From assembly GCA_902799345.1 (NCBI GenBank), contig CADBZW010000010.1:1-64000 (forward strand): 64,000 nt of DNA, written 5' to 3'. A program made the translations under genes and the position numbers. This DNA is from an uncultured Bacteroidia bacterium. Lineage in GTDB: Bacteria > Bacteroidota > Bacteroidia > Bacteroidales > F082. The notes beneath the pieces were generated by a model, which was not told the origin of the DNA, ran no database searches, and saw only the letters and a program-made list of their open reading frames with translations. This document shows positions 32,363 through 40,387 of the stretch, piece after piece (position 1 is the first letter of the stretch; every line of letters begins with the position of its first letter).

Positions 32363-33691
32363 TCAGGCGAAAAAACGCTTCAGGCGGTTGAACAGGTTGG
32401 TGACTCCTGGCTTTCGATTGTCGGCCTTCGGGTCTTCTTCCTCGTCGTTCAACGGGTTTTCAGGCACCGTTTGAAAGGCTTTTAACGCCTGTTTCAGATC
32501 CATCTCCTCTTTCAGTTGCTCGTAGTTGTCAGGCTTGGGGATGGGGAACTCGTCGTAGATGTAGTCGTCGTCGACGGGAACCTCCTGACGGATGGCACTG
32601 ATGACATCCCACTTGTCCTTCAGTCGCGCCCAGTCGGTTTCGAGTCCCTCGTACATGATTTCGCCGCCTTGCAGGTTGAAGCCGAAACGCTTGAGCACGG
32701 CACGGAAGCGGGTGTTGAGGATGGAGAGGACAAACAGTTTGTCGCTCTCGTTCTTCTCGCCCTCGGCCTCCTTGTGTACCTCGCCCAGGGCCTGGCTGCC
32801 TATCTCGCCCTGCTCGGTGGTGAGGGTGTTGCCGAGGATGACCTTGGAGATGGCCGCGTCGCATTTGGAGATGAGGAGGTCGTAGACATCCGCGCTGCTG
32901 GTGCTGCCGCCGGTGTCGTGAAGGGTAAGCTCCGCCCCCTTGGGCTTAATCATATAGCCCGCGCTGCCCCATTCCTCCATGGCTTGTTCGAGCTTGGCGC
33001 GTGTGGCCTCGTCGTAGTCGTCGTAGGAAAGCTCACGGAAGGGCATGCCGAACATCTCGGCGAACTGGCTCCAGTCGCCGAATCCGCCGCGCTTATAGAT
33101 GACATACTGTGCGACGACGGCGAAGATGCCCATGTCGGTGGGGTCGCCAGCCCAGACCATATAGTTGGCCAAAGGCGGCTGAAGATAGAGGAAGTCGGGG
33201 GTGGCCATGTTCTGCTCACGGCTGACGCACTGGAAGCCGTCTTCGGGATGGACATGTTTGCGTGGGATAAGGTCGAAGTCGATGCGGTACTGCTCTTCGT
33301 CCTCGTCGAACCAGACGCGGTTGACCTGAAGGAGGGTGTAGCCGTAGAGGATGGTGCGCAGCAGCTCCTTGATGAAAATGCGCATGTCGGGAGAGTTGAG
33401 CAGCTTGCCTATTTCCTCGTCCTCAGTACCGTCGCGCTTGAATACGAGCCTTTTGTTGAGCACCGCGTCGCAGCGTTTGCCCCATGTGGCCTCCACCTGT
33501 CCGTCAAGCTCCATGTCCTTATATAGGTCGTAGAGATAGGTGCGGACGGGGTTGGTGGGGTTCTCGAATGCAGCGATGGCGCGTCGCCAGGTCTCGATGT
33601 CCTGAGTGGATCGGTTTGGGACACGCACATTGATGTTGGTGATATGGACACCGTTCTTGGGCAGTTCGCCCTTCTTTCGTGTTACAGCCAT
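32363..33691 (-). CDS. Portal protein (Mu gp29-like, DUF935)
   Basis: A 442-residue product. DUF935 landmarks are PTNPVRTYLYDLYKDMELDGQVEATW near the N-terminus, FDLIPRKHVHPEDG, and GNTLTTEQGEIGSQALGEVHKE in the C-terminal half. The family forms the dodecameric portal at the head vertex through which DNA is packaged. It follows gp36 with a 10-base overlap and precedes MuF, the order used in Mu-like phages. Confidence 0.9.
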   Translation of the reverse strand: MAVTRKKGELPKNGVHITNINVRVPNRSTQDIETWRRAIAAFENPTNPVRTYLYDLYKDMELDGQVEATWGKRCDAVLNKRLVFKRDGTEDEEIGKLLNSPDMRIFIKELLRTILYGYTLLQVNRVWFDEDEEQYRIDFDLIPRKHVHPEDGFQCVSREQNMATPDFLYLQPPLANYMVWAGDPTDMGIFAVVAQYVIYKRGGFGDWSQFAEMFGMPFRELSYDDYDEATRAKLEQAMEEWGSAGYMIKPKGAELTLHDTGGSTSSADVYDLLISKCDAAISKVILGNTLTTEQGEIGSQALGEVHKEAEGEKNESDKLFVLSILNTRFRAVLKRFGFNLQGGEIMYEGLETDWARLKDKWDVISAIRQEVPVDDDYIYDEFPIPKPDNYEQLKEEMDLKQALKAFQTVPENPLNDEEEDPKADNRKPGVTNLFNRLKRFFA

Positions 33692-34098
33692 TTGTTCCTC
33701 CTTTTCCTGTTGCCGCCGAATTTGACATAGTTGCTGCCTTTGGATCCGTCGAGGCGGGCGAGTCCGGGCATGGCGGCCTTTTCTGCCTGGACTGATTTGA
33801 GGAAGGCAATGGCATCGTCGTATGCCTTCTCTCGTGTTTCGGGCATATTGACGGGGCTTGAGCCTTCGTAGCAGTAATAGATGGCGATGTCGCGGACGAG
33901 CTTGACGGTCATGCCGTCGCGGGCCGCGCCTGTCTTGGCATACTCGGCCTCGATGTCGTAGCGGACGCAGATGTAGCTGCGCACCATGGCCATGGCATCC
34001 TCGATGGCTTGGGTGGCCTTACTGTTGTCGCCGCGAGTGATTGCGGTGAGCGATTCGGCATGGATGCCGTCGGTGAGTTCTTCAACTGTGATGTACAT
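33682..34098 (-). CDS. gp36-like head-tail protein (DUF1320)
   Basis: A 138-residue product matching the phage gp36 family: N-terminal MYITVEELTD, AMAMVRSYICVRYD, and VRDIAIYYCYEGS. These are head completion or connector proteins. It overlaps the portal gene by 10 bases. Confidence 0.85.
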   Translation of the reverse strand: MYITVEELTDGIHAESLTAITRGDNSKATQAIEDAMAMVRSYICVRYDIEAEYAKTGAARDGMTVKLVRDIAIYYCYEGSSPVNMPETREKAYDDAIAFLKSVQAEKAAMPGLARLDGSKGSNYVKFGGNRKRRNKWL

Positions 34099-34104
34099 GG
34101 CGTG

Positions 34105-34338
34105 TCATTTAGTGTGATAGAGGCATTGCCGGATGATGTAGAGATAGTCCTTCATCTCCTTACGGAAGATGCCGAGCCGGACAAGCTCGTCAATTTTGTC
34201 GCGGTCGTAGACCCGTACCTTGCCGTCTACTTTGATAACGAAGTATCTCTTTTTTGTCAATTGATGCATTTTGTCTGCATGCCGGATGGCGTTCTTTACC
34301 CGAACGTAGTTCATGAACCTTTTCCATAGTGTTGTCAT
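34105..34338 (-). CDS. Small conserved-looking phage protein
   Basis: A 77-residue basic protein (FMNYVRVKNAIRHADKMHQLTKKRYFVIKVDGKVRVYDRDKID) between the terminase and gp36 genes. The start at 34338 is used because upstream residues in the longer frame are low-complexity. No family is recognised. Confidence 0.65.
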   Translation of the reverse strand: MTTLWKRFMNYVRVKNAIRHADKMHQLTKKRYFVIKVDGKVRVYDRDKIDELVRLGIFRKEMKDYLYIIRQCLYHTK

Positions 34339-34369
34339 TTTGATGGTTGTTTTAGATGTTGATGATATG

Positions 34370-35902
34370 TTAGACCCGTTTCCTGTTTCGGGGCCTGCGG
34401 CCCAGGGAAACGGAGTTGATTTCGTGTGTGCGGATCTTTCCGTTGAGAATGAACCAGGCACCCTCGACGCAGTCCGCGCCGTCTGCCGGTGCCTTGAGCT
34501 GTTCCGTAAGCAGTATGAATTCCTCGGCGAGCCTTTCCATGTGCGGGTTGCCCTTCAGCTCCTCGTTGAAGACAAGGCGGCCTTGCCTGTTGAGCGGTTC
34601 CAGGTTGCCCTCGATGCGCGAGAACTTGTCCGGCTTCTTGCGCGGGTCGGGGCTGATATTCAGGAAGCCGTCCTTCTTGCCGCGCTCGGCGAACAGGGGT
34701 AGGAATACCTGCTGGTAGAACGGATCCTGAAGCCTGTTGTTCTCGATGAAGTTGTACACCTGCACGCCTTGAGGGACATCCTCGTTGATGTCGTAGAACC
34801 AGTCCACGAACTGTGCGCTGGTGGCGTGGTCGTCGCGGGCATTGATGATATAGAAAACGCCGTCCATGTAGCCCAGCAGTGCCATGGCCTTTCGGCTGGA
34901 CGCTTTTTTCAGGTTGTTGGACGGCGAAGGGTCGGCGTAGTTGACCAGGAACGGGAAGTGGCGCAGCGGGGGCACCTTGCCCCATGTCAGCTCCTTGAAC
35001 ACGGTTCCCTCTGTGATTGGGTTGTTGAAATACTCCTTTTGCGCCGACTTGGTGGATATCTTGGAGAGGATGAAATCGATGTCGGCCTCGGAGTTCTTCT
35101 CCGGCCACGACGATTTTCCGTTTTTGTCGCGGATGTTGATGACCTCGAACTTGTCGGCCTTCTCACCGGCCAACTTGATGCAGCAGTCCTTGGCGATGAT
35201 GTTGCCGTTGAAAAGAATCCTGATGTCGCCCGATACGGACACAGTGGGAATCAAGGCTTGCTCGATCCAGTCCCATTTGGCCTTGATGCGGTCAGGGTTG
35301 CGGCATTCCTCGTCGGTGTCGATATCGTCCACGAGGATGAAGTCGGGACGCTTGGCCTCGTTACGGGTACCACGGGGGCTTTGTCCCGCACCGATGGCCC
35401 TGAAGGAGCATCCGCACTTGGCGACGAACTGGCCCGTCTCCCAGTTGCCGGGGTTGACCTGGTCGCCGTAGTCGTTGATGATGCGGGCGTTCTTCTCCAG
35501 CTGGAGCTGGAAGGGCAGCAACAGGCGGCATGCGTTGTCGAAGCTGTTCGACACCAGAAGCATGTTGAAAATCTTCCCGGTGAGCGCGAGAAACAGCACC
35601 TCCATCATGGAGCGGGCAGACTTGGCCAGCTCGCGGCTCCATGCCCTGACCTCGTACCAGCGTGGGTGTTCAATCAGTCGTTTGGTGGCTGCCTTGTGGA
35701 AGGCTGCCGGTTCTGCCGTGCAGTATGCCGGGAAATAGTACTTGAACCATTTTTCGGGATCCGCCTCAAGCCGGGCAATACGCTTCAGCTTCTCCTCCTG
35801 GCTTTCCTCGGTGTCGACCTCGACATCCGAAATGAAGCTTTCGTAATACTGCCTCCATTCTTCGAGCAGCTGTTTGTCGGTGGGTTTGCGGAGCTTGGCC
35901 AT
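34370..35902 (-). CDS. terL: Terminase large subunit (Mu gp28-like)
   Basis: A 510-residue packaging motor. The atypical Walker A is SRELAKSARS at 89-98, typical of Mu-type TerL. Walker B is ILVDDID at 189-195, and the nuclease domain begins near 300 with D324 in YADPSPS. It drives headful packaging from integrated phage DNA with the small subunit encoded two bases upstream. It lies on the minus strand, opposite to the protease and capsid genes, unlike Mu, where all are collinear. Confidence 0.92.
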   Translation of the reverse strand: MAKLRKPTDKQLLEEWRQYYESFISDVEVDTEESQEEKLKRIARLEADPEKWFKYYFPAYCTAEPAAFHKAATKRLIEHPRWYEVRAWSRELAKSARSMMEVLFLALTGKIFNMLLVSNSFDNACRLLLPFQLQLEKNARIINDYGDQVNPGNWETGQFVAKCGCSFRAIGAGQSPRGTRNEAKRPDFILVDDIDTDEECRNPDRIKAKWDWIEQALIPTVSVSGDIRILFNGNIIAKDCCIKLAGEKADKFEVINIRDKNGKSSWPEKNSEADIDFILSKISTKSAQKEYFNNPITEGTVFKELTWGKVPPLRHFPFLVNYADPSPSNNLKKASSRKAMALLGYMDGVFYIINARDDHATSAQFVDWFYDINEDVPQGVQVYNFIENNRLQDPFYQQVFLPLFAERGKKDGFLNISPDPRKKPDKFSRIEGNLEPLNRQGRLVFNEELKGNPHMERLAEEFILLTEQLKAPADGADCVEGAWFILNGKIRTHEINSVSLGRRPRNRKRV

Positions 35903-35904
35903 GG

Positions 35905-36354
35905 CTACAGACAGGATTTGATGTAGGCGTTGAAGAGGCGGGCAATCTCCTTGCTCTGGTCGAGGCCGCAGGTCTTGCGGACGAAGGCGAGGAACTCCTT
36001 GCCAGTGGCTATCTTCTCGGCGGTGTTGGTTTCGGTTTCGAGGTTCTTGATGGCGGCGGTGATCTTTACCACGGCATCGGCCTCTTTGGAGGTGAGCAGC
36101 TGCTTGCCGTCTTCACGTTGTTCGACGGTGTCCTTCCACTGTTCAAGCTGGCGATAGAGCCACGACAGCTGCATATCCTTGCCCACGAGGAGTGAGGTGC
36201 GCATCTCGTCCCATTTCCCCTCGTTGACCCACTTGCAAATTGTAACCTTTGAAACTCCGACGCGGTCGGCGATCTCTGCCTGTGTGATTCCCTCGTCGTT
36301 CAGGAACAGCTGCTTGGCGAAATCCTTCTTCTGTTTGATTGTCAATTCTGCCAT
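35905..36354 (-). CDS. Small terminase subunit-like protein (Mu gp27/DUF1804 type)
   Basis: A 149-residue product with an N-terminal helix-turn-helix (GITQAEIADRVGVSKVTICKWVNEGKWDE) followed by long helices. It is encoded just ahead of TerL. It should recognise the packaging start site. The start at 36354 is chosen as the first Met before the HTH; the upstream frame has an unlikely N-terminus. Confidence 0.8.
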   Translation of the reverse strand: MAELTIKQKKDFAKQLFLNDEGITQAEIADRVGVSKVTICKWVNEGKWDEMRTSLLVGKDMQLSWLYRQLEQWKDTVEQREDGKQLLTSKEADAVVKITAAIKNLETETNTAEKIATGKEFLAFVRKTCGLDQSKEIARLFNAYIKSCL

Positions 36355-36483
36355 AATCGGTTGGTTTAGCGGTGCAAAATTGCACACGCGCAGGGGCATA
36401 ATCAAAAAAGGTGTCAAACTCTTTCCTCACTTTTTGCGGGGGCTGGATTGTTGATGGATTTTTGCACCGTGAAAAAGCACGAA
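36355..36483. promoter_or_regulatory. Divergent late promoter region between packaging and capsid modules
   Basis: Both strands carry the stretch TTTTGCACCG at matching positions relative to the two start codons: plus strand near 36462-36471 and minus strand near 36371-36380. The -7 match is weaker than for early or host genes (GATTTTTG, CAATTTTG). A shared late activator site is a reasonable guess. Confidence 0.4.
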
Positions 36484-37620
36484 ATGAAGACGAATTTTAG
36501 GATAGTGAACCGTGACCAAGGCGGCAAGGTCGCCGAGGTCTATATGTACGGCGTGATCGGTGCCGGACTCGACATCGACACGAATGTGATTGTGGCGCAA
36601 GTCGAGCAGATGAGGCGGCAAGGCATACGCGACTTCAAGTTTTTTGTGAACAGCGAAGGCGGCGAGGTGGTTCAAGGCTGCGCCCTGTTCAATTACCTCG
36701 ACCGTACCGACATCGACGTGGAGTGGGTGATTGACGGCCTTGCCGCCTCAATGATGGCCATGCTCATCACCAACCCCAACCACAAGGTGAGCGCAGCCCG
36801 CTACGCCAAACTGATGTACCACCGTGTGCAAGGATCGGTCTATGGTAACAGTGCCGAGGTGCGCTCCATGGCCGAGATGATAGACAAATTCGAGACCTCG
36901 CTGATTGAGATGATGGCCCGCCGCATGAACGAGCCGGTCGAAGAGGTTCGCAAGGAGTTTTTCACCGACGGCCTCGACCACTGGATGACAGCCGAGGAAG
37001 CCAAAAAGCGCGGACTGGTGGACAGCATCATTGAAGGTAGAAACATCGCAGAACCGGCAGCCGACATCAAGTCGGCCAAAACCGTGTTCGATTTCTTTAA
37101 CAAACAACTATTAAACATCATCAAACCCAACAACATGGACAGAGCAAAATTCGCAAACCTGCTGAACAAGCAGGAAAAGGACATCGAGACCGACGAAGCT
37201 CTTGAGAGTGCAGTGAAGGCCGTTGTCGACGAAAACGTCACCCTCCGCGACGAGCTCAAGGCCGAAAGGACCAAGAGTGCCGGGCTGGAGCAGCAGGTGA
37301 AGACCATGAACGAGGCGAAGGTGAAGCAGCTGGTGGATTCGGCCATCGCCGCCAAGAAGATTGGCGAGGACGAGCGCGAGACCTACACCAAGCTGGCCAC
37401 CAACGACTTCGAAATGGCAGAAAAGATTATCGGTAAGCTTCAGGGCGTGACCCCTGTGACTGACCAGCTGAAGACCCCCGTCGTCAACGAGGCCGAGAAG
37501 GACTGGACTTTTGACGACTACCACAAGAAAGGCAAGCTGGAGAACCTGATGAAGGAGAACCCGCAACGCTATTCTGAACTCTTCGAGGCCAAGTACGGCC
37601 ACAAACCCAACAACATCTAA
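36484..37620 (+). CDS. ClpP-like head maturation protease with C-terminal scaffold
   Basis: A 378-residue product. Residues about 1-210 form a ClpP-like fold: catalytic Ser in GLAASMMAM, His in LMYHRV, and an Asp in the MNEPVEEV region. From about 215 the protein is coiled coil (TLRDELKAERTKSAGLEQQVKTM), a typical scaffold. In Mu the protease gpI and scaffold gpZ are made from one gene; the same nested layout is suggested by an ATG at 37135 preceded by a leader-like sequence. The start at 36484 gives a sensible MKTNFRIV N-terminus. Confidence 0.85.
   Translation: MKTNFRIVNRDQGGKVAEVYMYGVIGAGLDIDTNVIVAQVEQMRRQGIRDFKFFVNSEGGEVVQGCALFNYLDRTDIDVEWVIDGLAASMMAMLITNPNHKVSAARYAKLMYHRVQGSVYGNSAEVRSMAEMIDKFETSLIEMMARRMNEPVEEVRKEFFTDGLDHWMTAEEAKKRGLVDSIIEGRNIAEPAADIKSAKTVFDFFNKQLLNIIKPNNMDRAKFANLLNKQEKDIETDEALESAVKAVVDENVTLRDELKAERTKSAGLEQQVKTMNEAKVKQLVDSAIAAKKIGEDERETYTKLATNDFEMAEKIIGKLQGVTPVTDQLKTPVVNEAEKDWTFDDYHKKGKLENLMKENPQRYSELFEAKYGHKPNNI
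37135..37620 (+). CDS. Possible internal start: separate scaffold protein nested in the protease gene
   Basis: The ATG at 37135 is preceded by AC-rich sequence (ACATCATCAAACCCAACAAC) like the leaders before many genes of this phage. Initiation here would yield a 161-residue scaffold with an MDRAKFANLLNKQEK start, comparable to Mu gpZ. It is in the same frame as the protease. Confidence 0.45.
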   Translation: MDRAKFANLLNKQEKDIETDEALESAVKAVVDENVTLRDELKAERTKSAGLEQQVKTMNEAKVKQLVDSAIAAKKIGEDERETYTKLATNDFEMAEKIIGKLQGVTPVTDQLKTPVVNEAEKDWTFDDYHKKGKLENLMKENPQRYSELFEAKYGHKPNNI

Positions 37621-37632
37621 AAAAGTAAAGAG

Positions 37633-38025
37633 ATGAACCCTATCAACACTGAGAACAACGCGAGCTACAACTTCGTAGCTCCGAGCATCCCCGAAGATGC
37701 CGACAAGAAAACGGAAGTGATGTTCCCCACCGCCGAGGTCGTGAGCCCCACCATCAGCTCGAACAAGGCTGATGCGCCGGTGCGCCGCCAGAAGACCATC
37801 GTGAAGCTGGGCACCCTCTCCGCTGCCACCACCCTGACCTTGGCCCCCGAACCCGCCAACTTGAACGTGGGCGCAATGGTGGCCGTCAACTGGACGAGCG
37901 ACGGCACGGCGAGAGCCGTCACCGTGAAAGTGGGAGCCGACACCGTGGCCACCCTCAGCGGCACCGCCTCAACGAAGGTGACGAAGCAACTGATGTGGGA
38001 CGGCGAGTCGTTCCTGGCCGTCTAA
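37633..38025 (+). CDS. Probable head decoration protein
   Basis: A 130-residue product. The N-terminal 55 residues are Pro/Ser/Ala-rich and probably extended; the C-terminal part is a short beta domain (IVKLGTLSAATTLTLAPEP, AMVAVNWTSDGTARAVTVKV). It lies between protease/scaffold and major capsid genes, the usual place of decoration or capsid-fibre proteins. The function is inferred from position. Confidence 0.6.
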   Translation: MNPINTENNASYNFVAPSIPEDADKKTEVMFPTAEVVSPTISSNKADAPVRRQKTIVKLGTLSAATTLTLAPEPANLNVGAMVAVNWTSDGTARAVTVKVGADTVATLSGTASTKVTKQLMWDGESFLAV

Positions 38026-38065
38026 TGAGAAACGAGAAACAGTAACAACAAACACAACAAACACA

Positions 38066-39187
38066 ATGAAAGCAAAATTCTTCAGATCGCTTCTGTTGGC
38101 CGTGATTGTGGCCATGGGAGTGGGCACCCTTTTCGGTGCAGGAGCTGGCGTGGCCGCTTTGGGTGCGTCGGCATTGGTTAAGGTTCCGGCTGGTTCGCTC
38201 TGCATGAGTGTGACGCCGGAGATTTGGACGGACTACATCGTGGAGAACCTGTTCAAGAATAACGAGTTTCTCCTTCAGTCCGTCGACGAGTCGCAGTATG
38301 TGATTCAAGGCAAGGTGGTACATGTGCCACAGGCAGGCGTACCGTCGAAAGTGAAACGCAACCGCACCCAACTTCCGGCAACAATTACGAGACGTTCGGA
38401 TGTGGATGTGACCTACGCATTGGACGAGTTCACTACCGACCCGCGCTTCATCCCGGATGCCGACAAGGTACAGCTGTTCTACGACAAGATGAACTCGTGC
38501 ATGACGGAGGACATGAGCTACCTGCGTCAGGTGATTGCTGACTCGATGCTTTACACCTGGAGACCCAAGTACTTCATCAAGGCCAGCAAGACGAAGAGCG
38601 CCGACTACACCATCCACGGGAACAACCTGCGCACGGGGGTATGTATGGACGATTTCGTGAAGGCGAAGGCTGTGTTCAATAAATGGGGCATCCCGAAAGA
38701 AGACCGCTACGTGCTGCTGCCGACCGAGATGTACAACCAGCTGTGCAACGACGTGCGCAACGCAACGAACGAGAACCTGATGACGGCTGTATATAATCCC
38801 GTGAACGGATCCCTTGAGAAACTGGAGGGCTTCACCATCATCGAGAGACAGACCGCATTGCTTGCATCGAACAGCACGCTGACGCAGGTAACTGGCAAGC
38901 CTTATTTTGAATGGACATCGGGCAATGACCTGACCTATACTCCTGAGGACTACGAGGATATTGATGCAGGCGAAAAGGCAGCAGCTACGCAAGCCTGCGC
39001 CTACGGCCTATTCTGGCAGAAGAGTATGGTGCGCCGTGCCTTGGGCGAGACCAAGATGTTCGAGAACGAGGGCGACCCGACCTACTACGGCGATGTGTAC
39101 AGCTTCCTGAACCGCATGGGAGGCCGCCGCAGCCGAGGCGACGCGAAGGGTGTGCTTGGCCTGATCCAGGAATACCACGCATCGTAA
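38066..39187 (+). CDS. Major capsid protein with hydrophobic N-terminal extension
   Basis: A 373-residue product. The capsid body appears to begin at MSVTPEIWTDYIVENLFKNNEF (Met47, base 38204) and runs to the basic C-terminus. Before it lies a 46-residue extension with a signal-peptide-like hydrophobic stretch (LLLAVIVAMGVGTLFGAGAGVAAL), odd for a capsid protein. It may be a propeptide removed by the ClpP-like protease, a membrane-associated assembly signal, or the true start may be at 38204. Position after protease and decoration genes supports the call. Confidence 0.75.
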   Translation: MKAKFFRSLLLAVIVAMGVGTLFGAGAGVAALGASALVKVPAGSLCMSVTPEIWTDYIVENLFKNNEFLLQSVDESQYVIQGKVVHVPQAGVPSKVKRNRTQLPATITRRSDVDVTYALDEFTTDPRFIPDADKVQLFYDKMNSCMTEDMSYLRQVIADSMLYTWRPKYFIKASKTKSADYTIHGNNLRTGVCMDDFVKAKAVFNKWGIPKEDRYVLLPTEMYNQLCNDVRNATNENLMTAVYNPVNGSLEKLEGFTIIERQTALLASNSTLTQVTGKPYFEWTSGNDLTYTPEDYEDIDAGEKAAATQACAYGLFWQKSMVRRALGETKMFENEGDPTYYGDVYSFLNRMGGRRSRGDAKGVLGLIQEYHAS

Positions 39188-39229
39188 GTAAAACGAAAGC
39201 AAACTGACGACCGAATAAATACTGAAGCC

Positions 39230-39721
39230 ATGGAAAAAAACCGTATAGCACGACTTGTTATCCATTGCACCGCCACTGTGGAAGGCAAGGAGGTGACAGC
39301 CGCTGACATCCGCCGTATGCATTGCAGCCCGAAGCCGACAGGCCGAGGGTGGAGACAAGTCGGCTATACGGACATGGTGCATCTGGACGGCAAGGTTGAG
39401 CGTCTGGTACCGAACAATGAAGATGCGTATGTGGACGGCTGGGAGGTCACCAATGGGGCAAAAGGCTACAACGGTACAAGCCGGCACATTGTGTATGTTG
39501 GCGGACTGGATACCAACCGACGCCCAGCCGACACACGCACCGAGGCACAGAAGGCCGCTTTGAAGGCGTATGTGGAGGATTTCCGCAAGCGTTTTCCGTG
39601 GGCTGATGTGTGTGGCCACCGCGACCTGAGCCCCGACCGTAACGGCGACGGCATCATCACCAGCAACGAGTGGACGAAAGTCTGCCCATGCTACGATGTA
39701 AGAAAGGAGTATGGGATATGA
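39230..39721 (+). CDS. N-acetylmuramoyl-L-alanine amidase endolysin (Amidase_2)
   Basis: A 163-residue amidase. Zinc ligands fit the T7-lysozyme/PGRP fold: His in LVIHCTAT, His in VCGHRDLSPD and Cys in KVCPCYD. The Tyr and Lys of the active site lie around GWRQVGYTDMV and NEWTKVC. It cleaves the amide bond between MurNAc and the stem peptide at lysis. It overlaps the next membrane protein gene by four bases, forming a lysis cassette. Confidence 0.92.
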   Translation: MEKNRIARLVIHCTATVEGKEVTAADIRRMHCSPKPTGRGWRQVGYTDMVHLDGKVERLVPNNEDAYVDGWEVTNGAKGYNGTSRHIVYVGGLDTNRRPADTRTEAQKAALKAYVEDFRKRFPWADVCGHRDLSPDRNGDGIITSNEWTKVCPCYDVRKEYGI

Positions 39722-40071
39722 TGAGCGAATGGCTACAGATAACGAGCTTGGTGCTGAACCTGGTGCTTGGCGGGACACTCATCGTCACCGTGGCCACGCT
39801 GAGGGCCACCGTGAAGAAAGCCGAGGCCGAGGCTGAAAAGGCCAATGCCGAGGTGGAACGCATGAAGGCTGACAACGAGCGCAGCGCGATGACTACCTTC
39901 CAGGAGTTCATCGTCGAGCCGCTGAAGACAGAGATCAAACGACTAAACAGAAATATCAGTGGACTACAGAAAGCGATTAGGCAGGCTAACAGCTGCCCTC
40001 ATAGTGACGATTGCCCTGTTCTTGACGAGTTGCAGAAGCAGTCGGACGACGAGTGTGGAGCGAAGAAGTGA
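39718..40071 (+). CDS. Membrane-anchored coiled-coil protein, i-spanin-like (or holin)
   Basis: A 117-residue product with one N-terminal transmembrane segment (LQITSLVLNLVLGGTLIVTVATL) followed by a long coiled coil (KKAEAEAEKANAEVERMKADNERS) and a C-terminal part with several Cys. This is the layout of an inner-membrane spanin (Rz type). It follows the endolysin with a four-base overlap and carries the start of the lipoprotein gene inside it in another frame, as Rz carries Rz1. A holin role cannot be excluded. Confidence 0.6.
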   Translation: MMSEWLQITSLVLNLVLGGTLIVTVATLRATVKKAEAEAEKANAEVERMKADNERSAMTTFQEFIVEPLKTEIKRLNRNISGLQKAIRQANSCPHSDDCPVLDELQKQSDDECGAKK

Positions 40072-40369
40072 GACCCGCACGGAAACAAACTCCACGGTGT
40101 CAAGCACTACCAACACGGAATATGTGCATGACAGCGTGTTTGTCTATGTCGGCGACACGGTCGTGATAACCCGCTGGCGCACCTCGTGGCGCGACCGCGT
40201 CATCCATGACACGGTGTTCAAACACACCACAGACACTATCCACGAAACGAATGATGTCGAGAAGGTGGTGCAGGTTCCCACAAAAGGCAGCAGTGCCGGT
40301 TGGGCCGTCGCCCTCGCACTGATGCTCCTGATTGTGGTTTACATACTGATTAAAAGCTTTTTGAAATAA
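39959..40369 (+). CDS. Spanin-like lipoprotein with C-terminal membrane segment
   Basis: A 136-residue product with a lipobox LTSC (Cys25) after a hydrophobic signal, a Ser/Thr-rich middle, and a C-terminal transmembrane helix (GWAVALALMLLIVVYILIKSFLK). A lipidated N-terminus plus a C-terminal inner-membrane anchor is the u-spanin architecture known from phage T1. It starts inside the preceding gene in another frame (113 bases of overlap). Together with that gene it should bridge inner and outer membranes in the last step of lysis. Confidence 0.7.
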   Translation: MDYRKRLGRLTAALIVTIALFLTSCRSSRTTSVERRSETRTETNSTVSSTTNTEYVHDSVFVYVGDTVVITRWRTSWRDRVIHDTVFKHTTDTIHETNDVEKVVQVPTKGSSAGWAVALALMLLIVVYILIKSFLK

Positions 40370-40387
40370 CATTAAAAACACATTGAA

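Noticed and set aside
32516-33526. 336-codon plus-strand frame opposite the portal gene
   Set aside because: Val/Leu/Asp-rich shadow without any family pattern; the minus frame is a clear DUF935 portal.
34769-35926. 385-codon plus-strand frame opposite terL
   Set aside because: Shadow frame; TerL motifs are unmistakable on the minus strand.
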